NCBI GenBank assembly: GCA_013339765.2 | Contig: JABSTR010001154.1 | Span: 1,116,001-1,180,000, forward strand | DNA length: 64,000 nt | Direction of reading: 5' to 3' | Source: Haemaphysalis longicornis | Taxonomy: Eukaryota > Arthropoda > Arachnida > Ixodida > Ixodidae | Part shown: positions 42,501-54,500 of the stretch, piece by piece | Numbering within the stretch: position 1 is the first letter of the stretch | How the letters are laid out: each line of letters starts with the position of its first letter | Program-made: the position numbers and the translations under genes | Notes under the pieces: model-generated | The model's database searches: none | What the model was told of the DNA's origin: nothing | Seen by the model: the letters and a program-made list of their open reading frames with translations, nothing else

Positions 42501-45500
42501 CTTAAATTTGATCTTAGGGTATAGCCGTTTTTTTATTTCTTCATCGGTGTTGTTTAGCTAGTGGCTTCATTATTTCTTATTGCTGCAGGGCTTTTTACCT
42601 TGTAGAACAGATCGTCAGTACAATGAGATGCTTTGTCACGAGTGTACCAAGCAAGCACTTTGGTTGAAATTGTCCCAGAAAATATAGACCGCAAGATGTG
42701 ATCCGTACACAAAGTTCAGGTAACCTGAAAGAGTTAAGGGAGCAGTTGCAGAACTTAAAAAGGGCCTATTTGTACCTGTTCGACCATGAAGCAGTTTGCT
42801 TTTGCCACATTGTGTTGGATATGAGTTGATTCTTATTATTAGATGGGTCTTGGGTCTGCACGTGTAATCTCCATATTTCATTTCTTGCACAAATGCTTTT
42901 ACTTGTTAAGAGGTTACATATCCATATATAATAAGAGTTAGGCACATACTGAACTTTTGGCTGCAAATTGAATAGAATATTTTGGAATAAAGATGTGGGT
43001 AATGTAGCTGGAGCTTCTGAAACTAGATATGAAAAAATAAAAAGAGGTGGGGTTGTGTGACTGGCGTGACCAGGTGTCTGTTGCAAAGATGGCAATAGCT
43101 CAGCTGACACTGTTGGCAAAAATATTTCCCATTTTGAATTCTGTCACTAGCAAACATTTTTGTGCAAGGCTCGCATGTGTTTTAAAGCGTATTTGCTTGG
43201 CTGCATTGTTGTGCAGGAAGGAAAATCCAAAGAGAACGTGCTGTGCAGAGAAGTTTGAAAAATTTGCCCGTATCGTAGCAGAGACGTAACTTGTGGAATA
43301 TTTGAAGAAAATATTGACCGCCTTGAGTGCTAAGGAGTCCCTGCGAGTTCACTCGAATAGCAAGTGCTAATTGTTGAGCATGCAGAGCTATGATTTGTTG
43401 CGCTCCTTTTGAGAACACTGGAAATCATTAAAGGAGAAACACCCAGCCCCTCAGAACGAGACCCTCTGCTTTTCCACCTCCCCTCTCCTCTGGTGGCGGG
43501 GACAGGTGTCGTCGGTGGAGGCGGAGCACCGGCGGGTGGTGGAGCAGCTGGAGGCGGAGCTGGAGCAGGTCCGGCAGGCCCTGTCCACGCACGAGGAGCA
43601 GCTGAGCGAGGCCGTCGGCCGCAGGGAGGAGCACATCAGCCGCCTCACCCAGGAGCGGGCCAAGCTCGAGGTGCGTGGGGGCCAGGCCTTCGGCTGCTGA
43701 GGGAGGCTGGGGATATGTTTTTTGGCGGGCACGTAAAAAATGGTACGTTTGGAGCATGCTTGGTGCGTGTGACAGGCTTGCGATGTGTGTGAGCCTGACT
43801 AGTGGCTATTGGTGAAAGGTGTAGCGCACTCTAGCAGCTCTGTTCGATTCACAAGCAGTGCACAGCACCGGTGCAGTGCGCAGGTGCACTTCTGCAGTGC
43901 TGTGTAACACATCTGCAGCGTCACCAGTGTTCCCCGTGTATGTTTACATTGAGTGAGTTGCAGGCATGTTCATCTCCTACCTGCTAAGCCTTCTCGCCTG
44001 CCGTCCTGTACAACTCCAAGCTGACGGCCATCTCAACTACGCCAAACATGTCAGCGACAAGGTGAAGTGCGGGCAGCACACCTTGCGGTTGGACGAACTG
44101 TCACTGCCACTGCTGTTAGCCACCTGCCGACTCGCACCACCCCAACTACGGCACATGTGCATGCAACCAGCCTGCTGCACCACCTCCAGAGGAGGTGCAG
44201 CACGTCTCGGCACCACAGCTGTACTGTGAGCAGTCAAGGGATGCAGTGCAAGGCATCGTTCCTGCAGTGGAAAATCGAGCCCTTCGGTGCAGGCGTTGCA
44301 GTGAACCGTGTCTGAATCGAAGGGAGCTGCTACTTGACCTGTTGTGCAACTTGCTTCGCTCTACTCGTGTTCAGGAGTACGAGACAAAAGTGGGACAGCT
44401 GACTGGGGCATGCGATATGTGACAAAGATTGGGTACACCTGCCAAGTGCTTCGGAAACTGCATGCACTCAAACACCTCTGGCAGACAGATTTAAATTTAG
44501 ATGAAATTTCACTTCATTGAGCTGAGCAGAACGTGGCAACAGAAGGGGAAGAACAGAATCTGTGGTATAGTGAAGCTATTGAGCGTCGCCTATAAATGCT
44601 TCTGTGCTTTTACTCCAGCGTAACCCCCCTTCTTCTTGTTTTTTTTTTTTTTGTAGCAAAAAAAGTGCTAGCTGAGTGGTTAAAAAAAAAAAGAAACACT
44701 GAACTTCAGCATCCCATAGACCCTCCAGGGGCTTTTGTAAGGCAGGAAACCGCAGGTGCTGTCGTGCAAGACCTGTTTTGCATGAGTGCACACGCCCCTA
44801 CTTCCCCTTTGCACAAAGCACTGAGCATCAGGTGCATGAAAACATGACAAAACTCGATTCTTCTTTCTTGAAATTTGCCCACTGCAGTGAACGTAATCAA
44901 GGCTGGTGCATTGCTTCATCGTACTTTCTGATTTCATTGTGTTTACAGAGGAATTGGGGTTTATTTTTTTAGGGCGCCTGCTGTTGGCGTCTCGTGACGT
45001 CCTAGTATCATGTGGTCACGGTACTAAAACACCGGGACACTCGTTTTCCAACGCGTCGCGCTAGAACGTAACACGTACTAAAACAACACACCGGGACACG
45101 TCCTTTGTGCTTCAAAGACATGAGACTTACAGCAAAGCTGTACACCTCTACCCCGCCAACGTTTTCATCTCCGAGGGCAAAAACGCCAAGAATACACTTG
45201 CACACTGCGTGCTTCGCCCCTCCTTAGGTTTCACGTTAGTGGAGATGGCCCCGGATTTTTTCTCACCGCAAGGGGCTGGGTGGGGGGCTCACAGTGGAAA
45301 CTGGCAATGGTTGCCACCAGTTTCTAACCTGATGTTTTTCCTCTTAAACCTTACAGTTGAAGCTCAAGTCCTGTGAGAAGGAACTGAAGGAAGTGTCTGC
45401 GAAGAATGAGCAGAGGTAAAGCAGCTGAGTGGCCTTTGCATATCCGAGGGAGCTGATTTGTTTACTTCTACTGTCCTTTCTTGGTTTGCAGCGAGTCCAA

Positions 45501-48500
45501 GCTGGCCGAGGTGACGGAAGACCTGGGGGGCAGGTTGGCCGAGGCTGAGACCATCATCAAGCAGAACGTGCACTTCAGGGATGCTGGTGAGTGTGCCGCA
45601 AGAAGTGACAGATGTACTCCTTTCTTGCGCCAAGGGCCTTAAAAAGGAAGAAGGAAGCTGCGATGCCTTTTCCACGTTCAAGCAGCCCTGCTTTGCTGAC
45701 GCTGAGGGTACTGGCACATTGGCAACTAGGGCAGAGAAACTGCACTTTGCCAAACATTCGCTTCAAAACCTACATAAAAATGAAGCTTGCTTTTCTAGTT
45801 GGGAAACATTAAATTTGGTACGGCTTGCTTCGGCCGTGATGGTTCTTTCTGTTATGACTTGTGGCAGCAGCTGCAAGCACTTGAGTACTACTCAATTTTC
45901 TGCCGACAGATAACAGGACGGTCAACTTGCCGCGTGCTTGCCCCCGCAGACCTGCAGTGCAGGGAGCAATACCCACAGACTAACTTTTGATACGTGGGTT
46001 CTGTGGGAGTTTCGCAAGTGCTGCACATTGAGTAACTCTGGGTAGGGAAGGAGCGAGCGAGGCAGTTTGGCGACAAGACTGTTGGGTGCCGCTGCGGCCG
46101 ATGACGCTTGACGGGAGGCCCCTTCTTCCGCCATGCACAGGGGACGGGCGTGCGGCACGCCTGGACGTGCCCGTGGTGCGGCACTCGCACGAGAAGGGTG
46201 TGCGGGCGCTGCTCGTGCAGCTGGCGGAGCTGGTGCCTGAGCTGAGCCAGGCGCTGTCGACGCTGCACACATACGCCGAGCAGCGCGTGCGCCTGCTGCT
46301 TGCGGGCGCCATCTGCGGGCTGGACCCGCAACTGGCACAGGGGCCGCTGCAAGTGGTGAGCAGCCAGTGCGGGGGGCTTCCCCTCTGCTTCTCTGCACGG
46401 AGATCTGCACCGATACAGGGCGTCGCGACAGTAAATGTGCATTTCGAAAAATGTTTTCCTGAACACGCCACTTCACTGTACACGCTCAAACTTGACATGA
46501 AGGTTGCCGCGTGTCGCACGTTTTGCTTATTACCAGGACTGGCGACGGCACTTACCGGCTTATTTATAAAACAAAAGTGAAGACAGCCTTTGCCCACGGG
46601 AGAGCCAGTGGCCATCTTGGACAGGGTAACCACGTTTGTACGGTGGTGCCACCTGGAGTGCCAGGAACATAGCATGCGATGTTTCATTGTGCATTCCGCT
46701 TCTCCCAACTGTGAGACTCGGAATACAGAGCAAGAACGGGGTCTCTGCTCCCCACAAGGGAGGACAGATGAGTCGGGGAGGATGGCCAGGTCCCGATCCT
46801 ACCCCTCAAGCGAGGGAATGTAGCATCACCTGCTCTGCACATAAGGGAGAAGACTGGTCTTAGAGCTATTTTTCTTTTGTTTACGAACCAATTTTAATGA
46901 AACTGCACGGAGTAATGGAGTTTTTTGTGCTGATTTCAAATCTTCAGTTAGATATTTTCCAAGTTGGTTATTTTTGAGATAATTGATTATTAATTGCCAT
47001 TATTTTGGGCCCACAATTACAAAAATAACCACTCCATACACAATGGCAATTACCACGTGGCTAGGCAGACAAATGACTAAATAATACAACGTTGGAAGAA
47101 CGCTTTTGATTTAGCTATTTTTGGTCATCACTTTTCAACACGCTGAACTTCACTCCTCCCGTGCTCTGCCAGAAATGGCTCACAGGTGGTGTCAGTTGAA
47201 CACCATAATAATTTTTTCAAAGCCTCTACTTGAAAACCTTGTTCCCGCCATTGTATTCTCCATACATTTAGATATCAGACGAAAAAAAAAAATTAGTCGT
47301 ACCTGCTCTGGGTGCTGAGATATCCATCGGCAAAATGCTAGCTTTGCGTTGCAAAGCTAGCATTACCATCCAATTCGGCACAAACTCAGCTGTAGAGGGC
47401 ACTTTAAAATGCTATTTACAATAAAATACGGTGCCTTTCAATGAGCATATTTGCAGACTGATAGAAAAATGGCCGTGGATGCCTAAAATGCCATTTTTCA
47501 GAGAATGACTTTTTGACCATTTTTCGACCCCAAAGACCCATCTGCTCCCATAAGTGACAAGAGGAGGCGTGTGTGCGCTTGCTTGCTAGCTAGTGGTTAC
47601 CATGCTACTGATTCACTCAAAAATGGCACTAATTATGGGCATTTTAGAGCGTAAGCTCTACTATGCTTCATTTTTCAAGGTCATTCGTCGCATTGCAGCT
47701 CACTTCAGCCACTTGCTTGCATGACCTTCAGCTACTGTCTTATCACTCCGCTCACTCGGACCCCTGCTGCGGCAGTACCGTGCGACTGGGTGAGGGTGAA
47801 ACAGCCGCTTTGCCTGTGCTTGATCATTCAGTGCCAGCTGTGCCGTCTGTGCACATGCTTCAGCGTAAGCGGACAACATGACTAGGTGAGGGTTTAACGG
47901 CTGCTTCGCTTCTGTTTGGTCCTTCAGTCTCGCGATAGATGGCATGCCGGCTGGGGAGTCTGTGGGTGCCCTTCAGCGCAAGCGAAAGGATGAATGCAGT
48001 CACCCAGTAGGCATGACAGCTAGACGGCAGGCCGCGAAACCTCAAGCAAGAACAAACTTTCACGAAACGTTGCGTGCATAGCCTTGGCTTTCACTCATGA
48101 TAACTATGGGTGCACAGGTGTTAAACCCGAGCCCTTTCTCTCTGCCCCCCATGGTGGTGCAGTTTGCCCAGCACCTCCACGGCAACGTGGCCTACCTGCA
48201 GCCCATCGAGGAGGCCTACCAGGCCTACTTTGACACCCTCTGCCAGCAGGGGCTCTACATACTCGTGAGTGTCCGCTTCCCAGCCACGCCGCGTTTTGTC
48301 GCCTTCCGGGCCTCTGCGTTTGGAAAGGGCCTCTCTTTTGCACACAATATGATGTGGCCTTGTTGCGTCTGAGCTGCAGGTGAACTAGCAGCATCATCGA
48401 CTGCCCTGCTAGCGTCCGAGCTTTGTTCGGCTAGTCGACAGGACCACAAAGGGGTGAAGTGACTTCGAGGGCTGCAGTTTTACTAGATTGTTTGCGCTGC

Positions 48501-51500
48501 TGCCTGTTTTGTAGTTTGCAGGCAAGAAGGGATGCTTCTAAGTTTGTCACCGCAGGTAAACCAATCCGGGTTCGAAACTTGTGCAACTACTTAAACATCT
48601 GATTTGGCGGTTGCCAATGGCAGTACATAAACCAGTTGTTTCCGCTGCATTGAATTTGAATTTCATTCGAGCCTGATGAAAGAAAGCCTCAGTGAGCGTA
48701 ATTCTCTGTTTTCCTTCTCTCTTTACTGTTGCATATCTTTTCTGCTTCTGCATATCCCTTCTGCCTGTCTTTTAGCAGTTAGTTCAAAGGAATGTGAACA
48801 GACTGTGTTGGCTAGCCGTATCTTACCTTTGGTGTCTTTTAGTGCCAAAATATTTTGAACAATAACCAACCTCCTCCTCTTGGTAAAATTGCAAGCTTTC
48901 GACTGTTCCTTTCTTCGGTGGCTAACGGGAGAACGAAGCAAGTGCAGTGTCATTTCTCACTCCGACACCCTTTCTTGTGTCACTTTTGAGCATTGTTTTG
49001 TTTAAAGCCTGGATGTCACTCGCAACCCTTAGTGTGGTGCACTGACGTGCGCTGACCGCTGTGCAGGACGGTGGCCCTGTGGTTGCTGCCCTGTCGGCGG
49101 CGTTCTCCAGATACGTGTCTTACCTAAACAAGCTGCTACCTTACATTATGCTTAGGTGAGTGCCCATTTACTTGCTAGCCACTTTTGCAGAGTCTGCCCG
49201 CTTGAGCAAGCAGCTGAGTCGACGCACTGCGAAACCTGTGCCCTTTCCACGCTGTGCAGTCTAAAAGCGAGGGCCAGTTCACCGACTTCAGACACCAAGT
49301 GTCACGAACTCCGGGCGAAGCTTGGGCAGGTTATTGGCCGTGTCGTGGTCAAGTTTGACAAGATGGACCGGTACCTGCTCCTGCTGTCGGAAAAAGGTGA
49401 TTCGGCTCTGGCCGATTTATCTCGGTGCAATTATCTCACAGTCCCCGAATAATCCTCTGTAGCTTACTCAGTCCCACATTCTCGGTTTGTGAAGGTTCGC
49501 GCCTTAGCAGTGGCCTATGTATTTGGTCATTCACCTACACCTTTACTGCAGCCATGTCAAAGCTTTAGAAGCATCATTGAAAAGAGGGAGGGAAAAATTT
49601 GCGTTTACAAAAAGCTATATGCAACTTTCATGGACAGGTGAAGCTTGGCGTTCGTGGCCGTGTAATACCCGTGCTACACCAGCGTTTCGAAGGCGTTTGA
49701 GTCGGATGTCATTTTACTCAAATGACACCTTTGAGCTGCTACGCAACGTTTTTCAAAGGCCTTTGGTTGAAATGCCATCAGAGTGAAAGGAGCACGGCTA
49801 CCTTTGTGGTTATTAAAGCGGCCATGCAGACAAAGTACAAGTTTGCTTTATTCGAAAGATTTGGTGTTTTGCAGTGTTCCCCGCACTTGTCCGGCAGCAA
49901 ATAATGCTTTAGTCACTGAGAAATTAACCAATTTAACTTAAAGGGGTCCTGAAATACCTTCCGCCGATGCATGGATGTACATGTACCCAAATAAAACCAT
50001 GTATTTGCAATCTCCTCCCACAAGAATTATGTTAAAGCGATGAGTATTTGCTGAGAAATCGTAAATCAAAAACCGCGCATTATCGTCGCTCCGCGTTTCC
50101 TCCTCCTTTCGACCTACTCTCCGCTGTTGACGGCGCGCGAGCCTTGCCTCCCATGATGCTGCGCTCCGCAGCGGTGACGTACTTCCGCTATTGGGCTGCT
50201 CAGACTGTCGTCTGCTACGGGCAAGCTTTGTTGACACCATGAATCCCGCACTCCGCTCAAGGCTGGAAAAGCGAACGAAAAATCTGGCCGCATGTATGCG
50301 GCGGCCTGGCCTTGCCCTTTCGCGGTGTACGTTGCTGGCGGCACATGACTTTTTATCGGCGGCGAACTCGCAGCCGCACGGGGAGGGTCGTGCGCTCGTT
50401 CCCTTGATGCACCGCGCACTGTTTATCCAAAAAGCGCCGTATCAGATGTGGCCCCGCTGGTGCCGGGTCTTATTTTGCAGCGGTGGTAATTCCTGCCGGC
50501 GGCATGTGAAAAAGTCATATTAAACCGATACAGAACCCGTGCACAAAACGCTTCAATCATGTGACCAGTTCAGCTTGGGGCGACGCGTGGTGGAGTGCGG
50601 CAACGTTGGCAAAACATGCTCCGTCGCGGCTCTGAGCTTTCTAGCGCTGGAGCGAGCGCCATTTCTTTGACAATCTCAAACATCGGTTGCCTTGGCAACA
50701 AGGCACAAACCGCTCCAGAAGTCAGTGACGGTTACGTGATCCCGGTTCAGCTTGGGGCCCCCCTTCGCGACATGTGGGCACTGCAGGCGTACCACTCACT
50801 CCCATTGGGAAGTGCGAGATGCGTTTGGCATTACAGGAGGCGATGGTGTGTGTGTTGTGGACGCCTTTGTTTCGCGATGAAATGCGACGCTGTGCTTCTG
50901 CGGGTGGATAGTGCTTCCCATGGTCTGGATTATCTTTCTCGAGCAACGTACGACTCAACCTCGCATGGGGTATGTGCAGTGTGCGTGGCTAAAAGCCATC
51001 GGCTTGTGCGCCAGAGTTAAGTGACTTGCTGTTCGTCCCCGCAAACCGCGCGCGAGGTGAGTACCGAATTTACGACGGGCAGGAGGCAACCCATCCTCTG
51101 TCAATCGTGGTTCAGACTTTCAACGCATGTTGTGACGTTGTGTTCGTTAGAAACGCATCTCTGGATTGTTTTGAAGTTGAATAAAATGTATGTGTCAAAC
51201 CCGGGCATTCGGCTGAGGGCGTTCTCTGCGATTGCACGAAATAAGTGTCACGGGGCTTCAACGCTTTCTTCATGGAACGTACTCAGGGTAACAGAATATC
51301 CATGTCGTGTTATGGCCGTGTTGCATTCAATACAAACGGTTAAGTGTTTGTTTTACACTTGTTTCGTTTGTCTTAAAATGCCCAAGCACTCCGGCACTCC
51401 GCTGGCAGATCAGCCGGCGAGCCGACGCTGAGCAGACGACTCATCTCTTTGCCGGAAGTGCGTGAAAAAGCCGCCCAATAGCAGGATGTCTAGCTCATGA

Positions 51501-54500
51501 CGAACATCTGGGAATCGATGATGTAGACATGTGAAGATGGCGGCATCCAAAAACACGAAGGAAAGGGTGAGAAAAAAACGACAAACTTTGCAACAAAAGT
51601 GTGAGCTTTCCGCTGCGCGTAAAGGAGTAATACTTGGCACAGAGGACGTTGACGACCCAATCTAACGGTTGCACTAGTTCATTTAGTGTGCTCAAAATGC
51701 CTTTCAGGGCCCCTTTAAATTTTGATTATCCCGCCAAATCGTGTGTTTTCGTGACGTCTGCAATGACGTCACAAGAACAGGTCTTCAAGCGGACCTTAGT
51801 GCACCATTAGGCTTGGCAGTTGACTGCAGAGCTTTGTTTGCCATCAGTCCTCCTATACGGCGTTACCATACTGCTCTGCATCGCCATTCACCTTTGCTTT
51901 GTTTTTGACCGTATTTTCACCCGGCTTGTTTTTGTTACAGTAGGTAGTAATCGTTTTGTGAGGCATGGTGTTTGCTCGATAAATAGGGTCACGTAAGACA
52001 CTCGCTCACGCCAATGGGCCAGTGTCGTCTGAGACAACCCCAAAGCACCGCAGTGCTGTGCAGCTGTAACAAGCAGAGTGCACGCATTACCAACAGCAGT
52101 ATGCACTGGGGCTTCTGTGTTTATGTGCACTTTCGTAACTTCCATTGCTTCCCCCCAACATTTTTGCTGCTATGAAATGAATAGATGCCAATGCATACTA
52201 CTGTGGGTGATTGATTTAAAGAAAGGCATTTGCACACAGCCATAACACTAGTAGTGGAGGCCTATGAACACAACATTCAGAGGCGGTCCAAAATGAGCGT
52301 TGTTCCCTCAGCTGCGAGTGATGCGAAAGACGATAGACTGAGCCAGTATTCGTTCGATCTGTTGTTTTTTCCCGCAAAAGTCCTGATTGGTCAGGAACAT
52401 TTTGTTTTGAATTCTTGCGATTACTTTCAAAAATACAATTACTATTACTGTGTGGAAAAGTGCCTTAGAGTGTGTGTTTGGTTGCGTTACCGTGCAGGTT
52501 GCGAGCCCGGTTCCAAGGCATGCCACTGTGTGGGATATGTGGCCGTTGTGGGGAACCTGGTCGCGGTCGCCAAAGGCCTCTGGGAGGATTTCGAAGGTAT
52601 TTAATGGAAGCACTCCACTGTAGGAAATATTTGTGCGCTGGTATTTCGAATACCATATTTGCATGATTCTAGCGCACACCTTTATTCCTTAAAAGCAGCC
52701 TTCAAATCTGTGTGTGTGTTGCAATCAAGCGCAACACCGAAATCGGCTTCAAAGTGTCCAGTGGTATTGCCATGGACACAAACATCCAGCTCAATCCAAT
52801 TCAAAACAGTCCATCAGCACCACGCGAGCAAATTTTGGCATATACATTCCTCGATGGGCATATTTTTTCCAGCTGTTGCAGATATTTCTTTTTTTCAGAT
52901 TTTTTTTTTCTAGAGTTTTATGCCAAAACTTCCCCTGCACGTTACAATCAAAGGCGCGTTAGAATCGTGCAAATACGGTAGGCTCAGGAGTGTCCCCCAA
53001 GTAGCAGTGAGGGTCGGAGATACTGCTTCTGGGCTTTGGCACAAACACTCGTTTATTTAACGGTTATATGGAGCTACAATAAAATGTGTGCCGTGTTAGG
53101 CTTCCATTCGCACCATCTCCTCTTTTCTCTCTCTCCCTTTTCTCTTGGCTTGGATTCTTCCGATGGTGTGTCATTGGCTAGCCAGACCAAGCGCTTCGTT
53201 CTGACTTTCGGTTTTTCCACACTGTTAGTGTAACCAAGCATGAATCGCACTATTATCAGGCAGACGAGTAGCTACACCAGCATTTGAATTGACATTCCGA
53301 TGATGTTTGAGTCAAATGACATTCGAAATTTCAGATGTATCATGTGATGGAAATTCTGAAGGACATTTGACTCGAATTTCATTTCGAACACCCATGTATC
53401 CAGGATATTTTTGCAGGAAGAACTGCAGCATTGGTAGTTTTCACCCAGAGAAGTAATCAATAGCACTCGAAGCCTAACCCTACGAGCACATTGAGGTTAC
53501 AGTTAAACCTGGATATAACCAAGTTGACAAAATCTCGCAATTTTTCATTACATCCAGGTCTTTGTTACATGCAGGTTTCGAGTTAAGGCTCGCGTGAATG
53601 AAGGAGAAACGAAACCAGAATGCTAGACATCACTGAAAGTGAACTCTCCCTTCAAGGGACTTATTTCACAGTAGAAAACTGCTTGATTTGCGCCTGCTCT
53701 TTCGCACAGAGCTTAGGCACTACACCGCGCGCCCAAAGAGGCAAGGTAGCTTACACCCGTGTTCACAAGTGTAAATTATCACTGCTGCCTTTCGGAACTT
53801 TTTAATTCCAAACGCGTTCCAGAACCAAACTTGGACTGAAAAGGGTGCCTTTTCGTGAACGTGATGCTCACTTCCGCGCTCAAAATTGTTGAGAGGGTTG
53901 CTGCACCGGGCGGCGATGGCATTTGGTTTCTTGTCTTGAAAAGAGAAAAGGTTTCTTTTTCTGGCAGCAGTACCCATCAGAGATGAACCAACACCACATA
54001 TAGCAGTGGAGATGCGCGACTAGACGCCGACCAGCAGGCCCAGCACCTCAAAACTTAAGTGTCGAACCGACACCGCACTCAGACGTGGGGACGCATGGTC
54101 GTTTACGGTGCGGGCAAAAAAAAAAAGTGAAATGTAGCTTTCTACACAAGCGAAACCTCAAGTCGGTGCTGTGTTAGCCGTCGGATGGCGCTAGCCGAAC
54201 CATTCATCATCATCATGACTAATTTTGTTTTCAGAGAGATGTAGACATTTTTGTAGTTGCTGGCTCCTTAAAGTAGTGCTGGCATTCGCAAAGTGAGCGT
54301 GTTTCGCCAGCCAATTTTTTACTAAAGCTCAAAAAACAATGACTGATAAGCTTAGCGAGTTTTTCTACATCAAGTTCAACCGCCGCAACGCCTTCGTTAC
54401 ATAGAGGTCGCAAACACATAAGCTTCAATGGCCATGGAAATGGGAATCGAAAAACTTCGCTAAATGCAGGAATTTGTTACATGCAGGTTCGTTACAACCA

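Larger units (their letters stand above)
46356..48162. other. PPP1R21 intron 8
   Basis: 1.8 kb. It contains a perfect short hairpin (47334-47364) and a tandem duplication (47752-47992). Confidence 0.8.
49397..52497. other. PPP1R21 intron 11
   Basis: 3.1 kb, mostly a family A element (49813 to about 52200) split by a second element (49938-51718). A short CCCGTGC-ended repeat (about 49666-49801) lies just before it. Confidence 0.8.

Noticed and set aside
45980..46708. 242-codon minus-strand frame
   Set aside because: Antisense shadow of GC-rich PPP1R21 exon 8.
50595..51431. Two adjoining open frames of 141 and 136 codons
   Set aside because: They lie inside a TTAA inverted-repeat element and show no transposase or zinc-finger motif.
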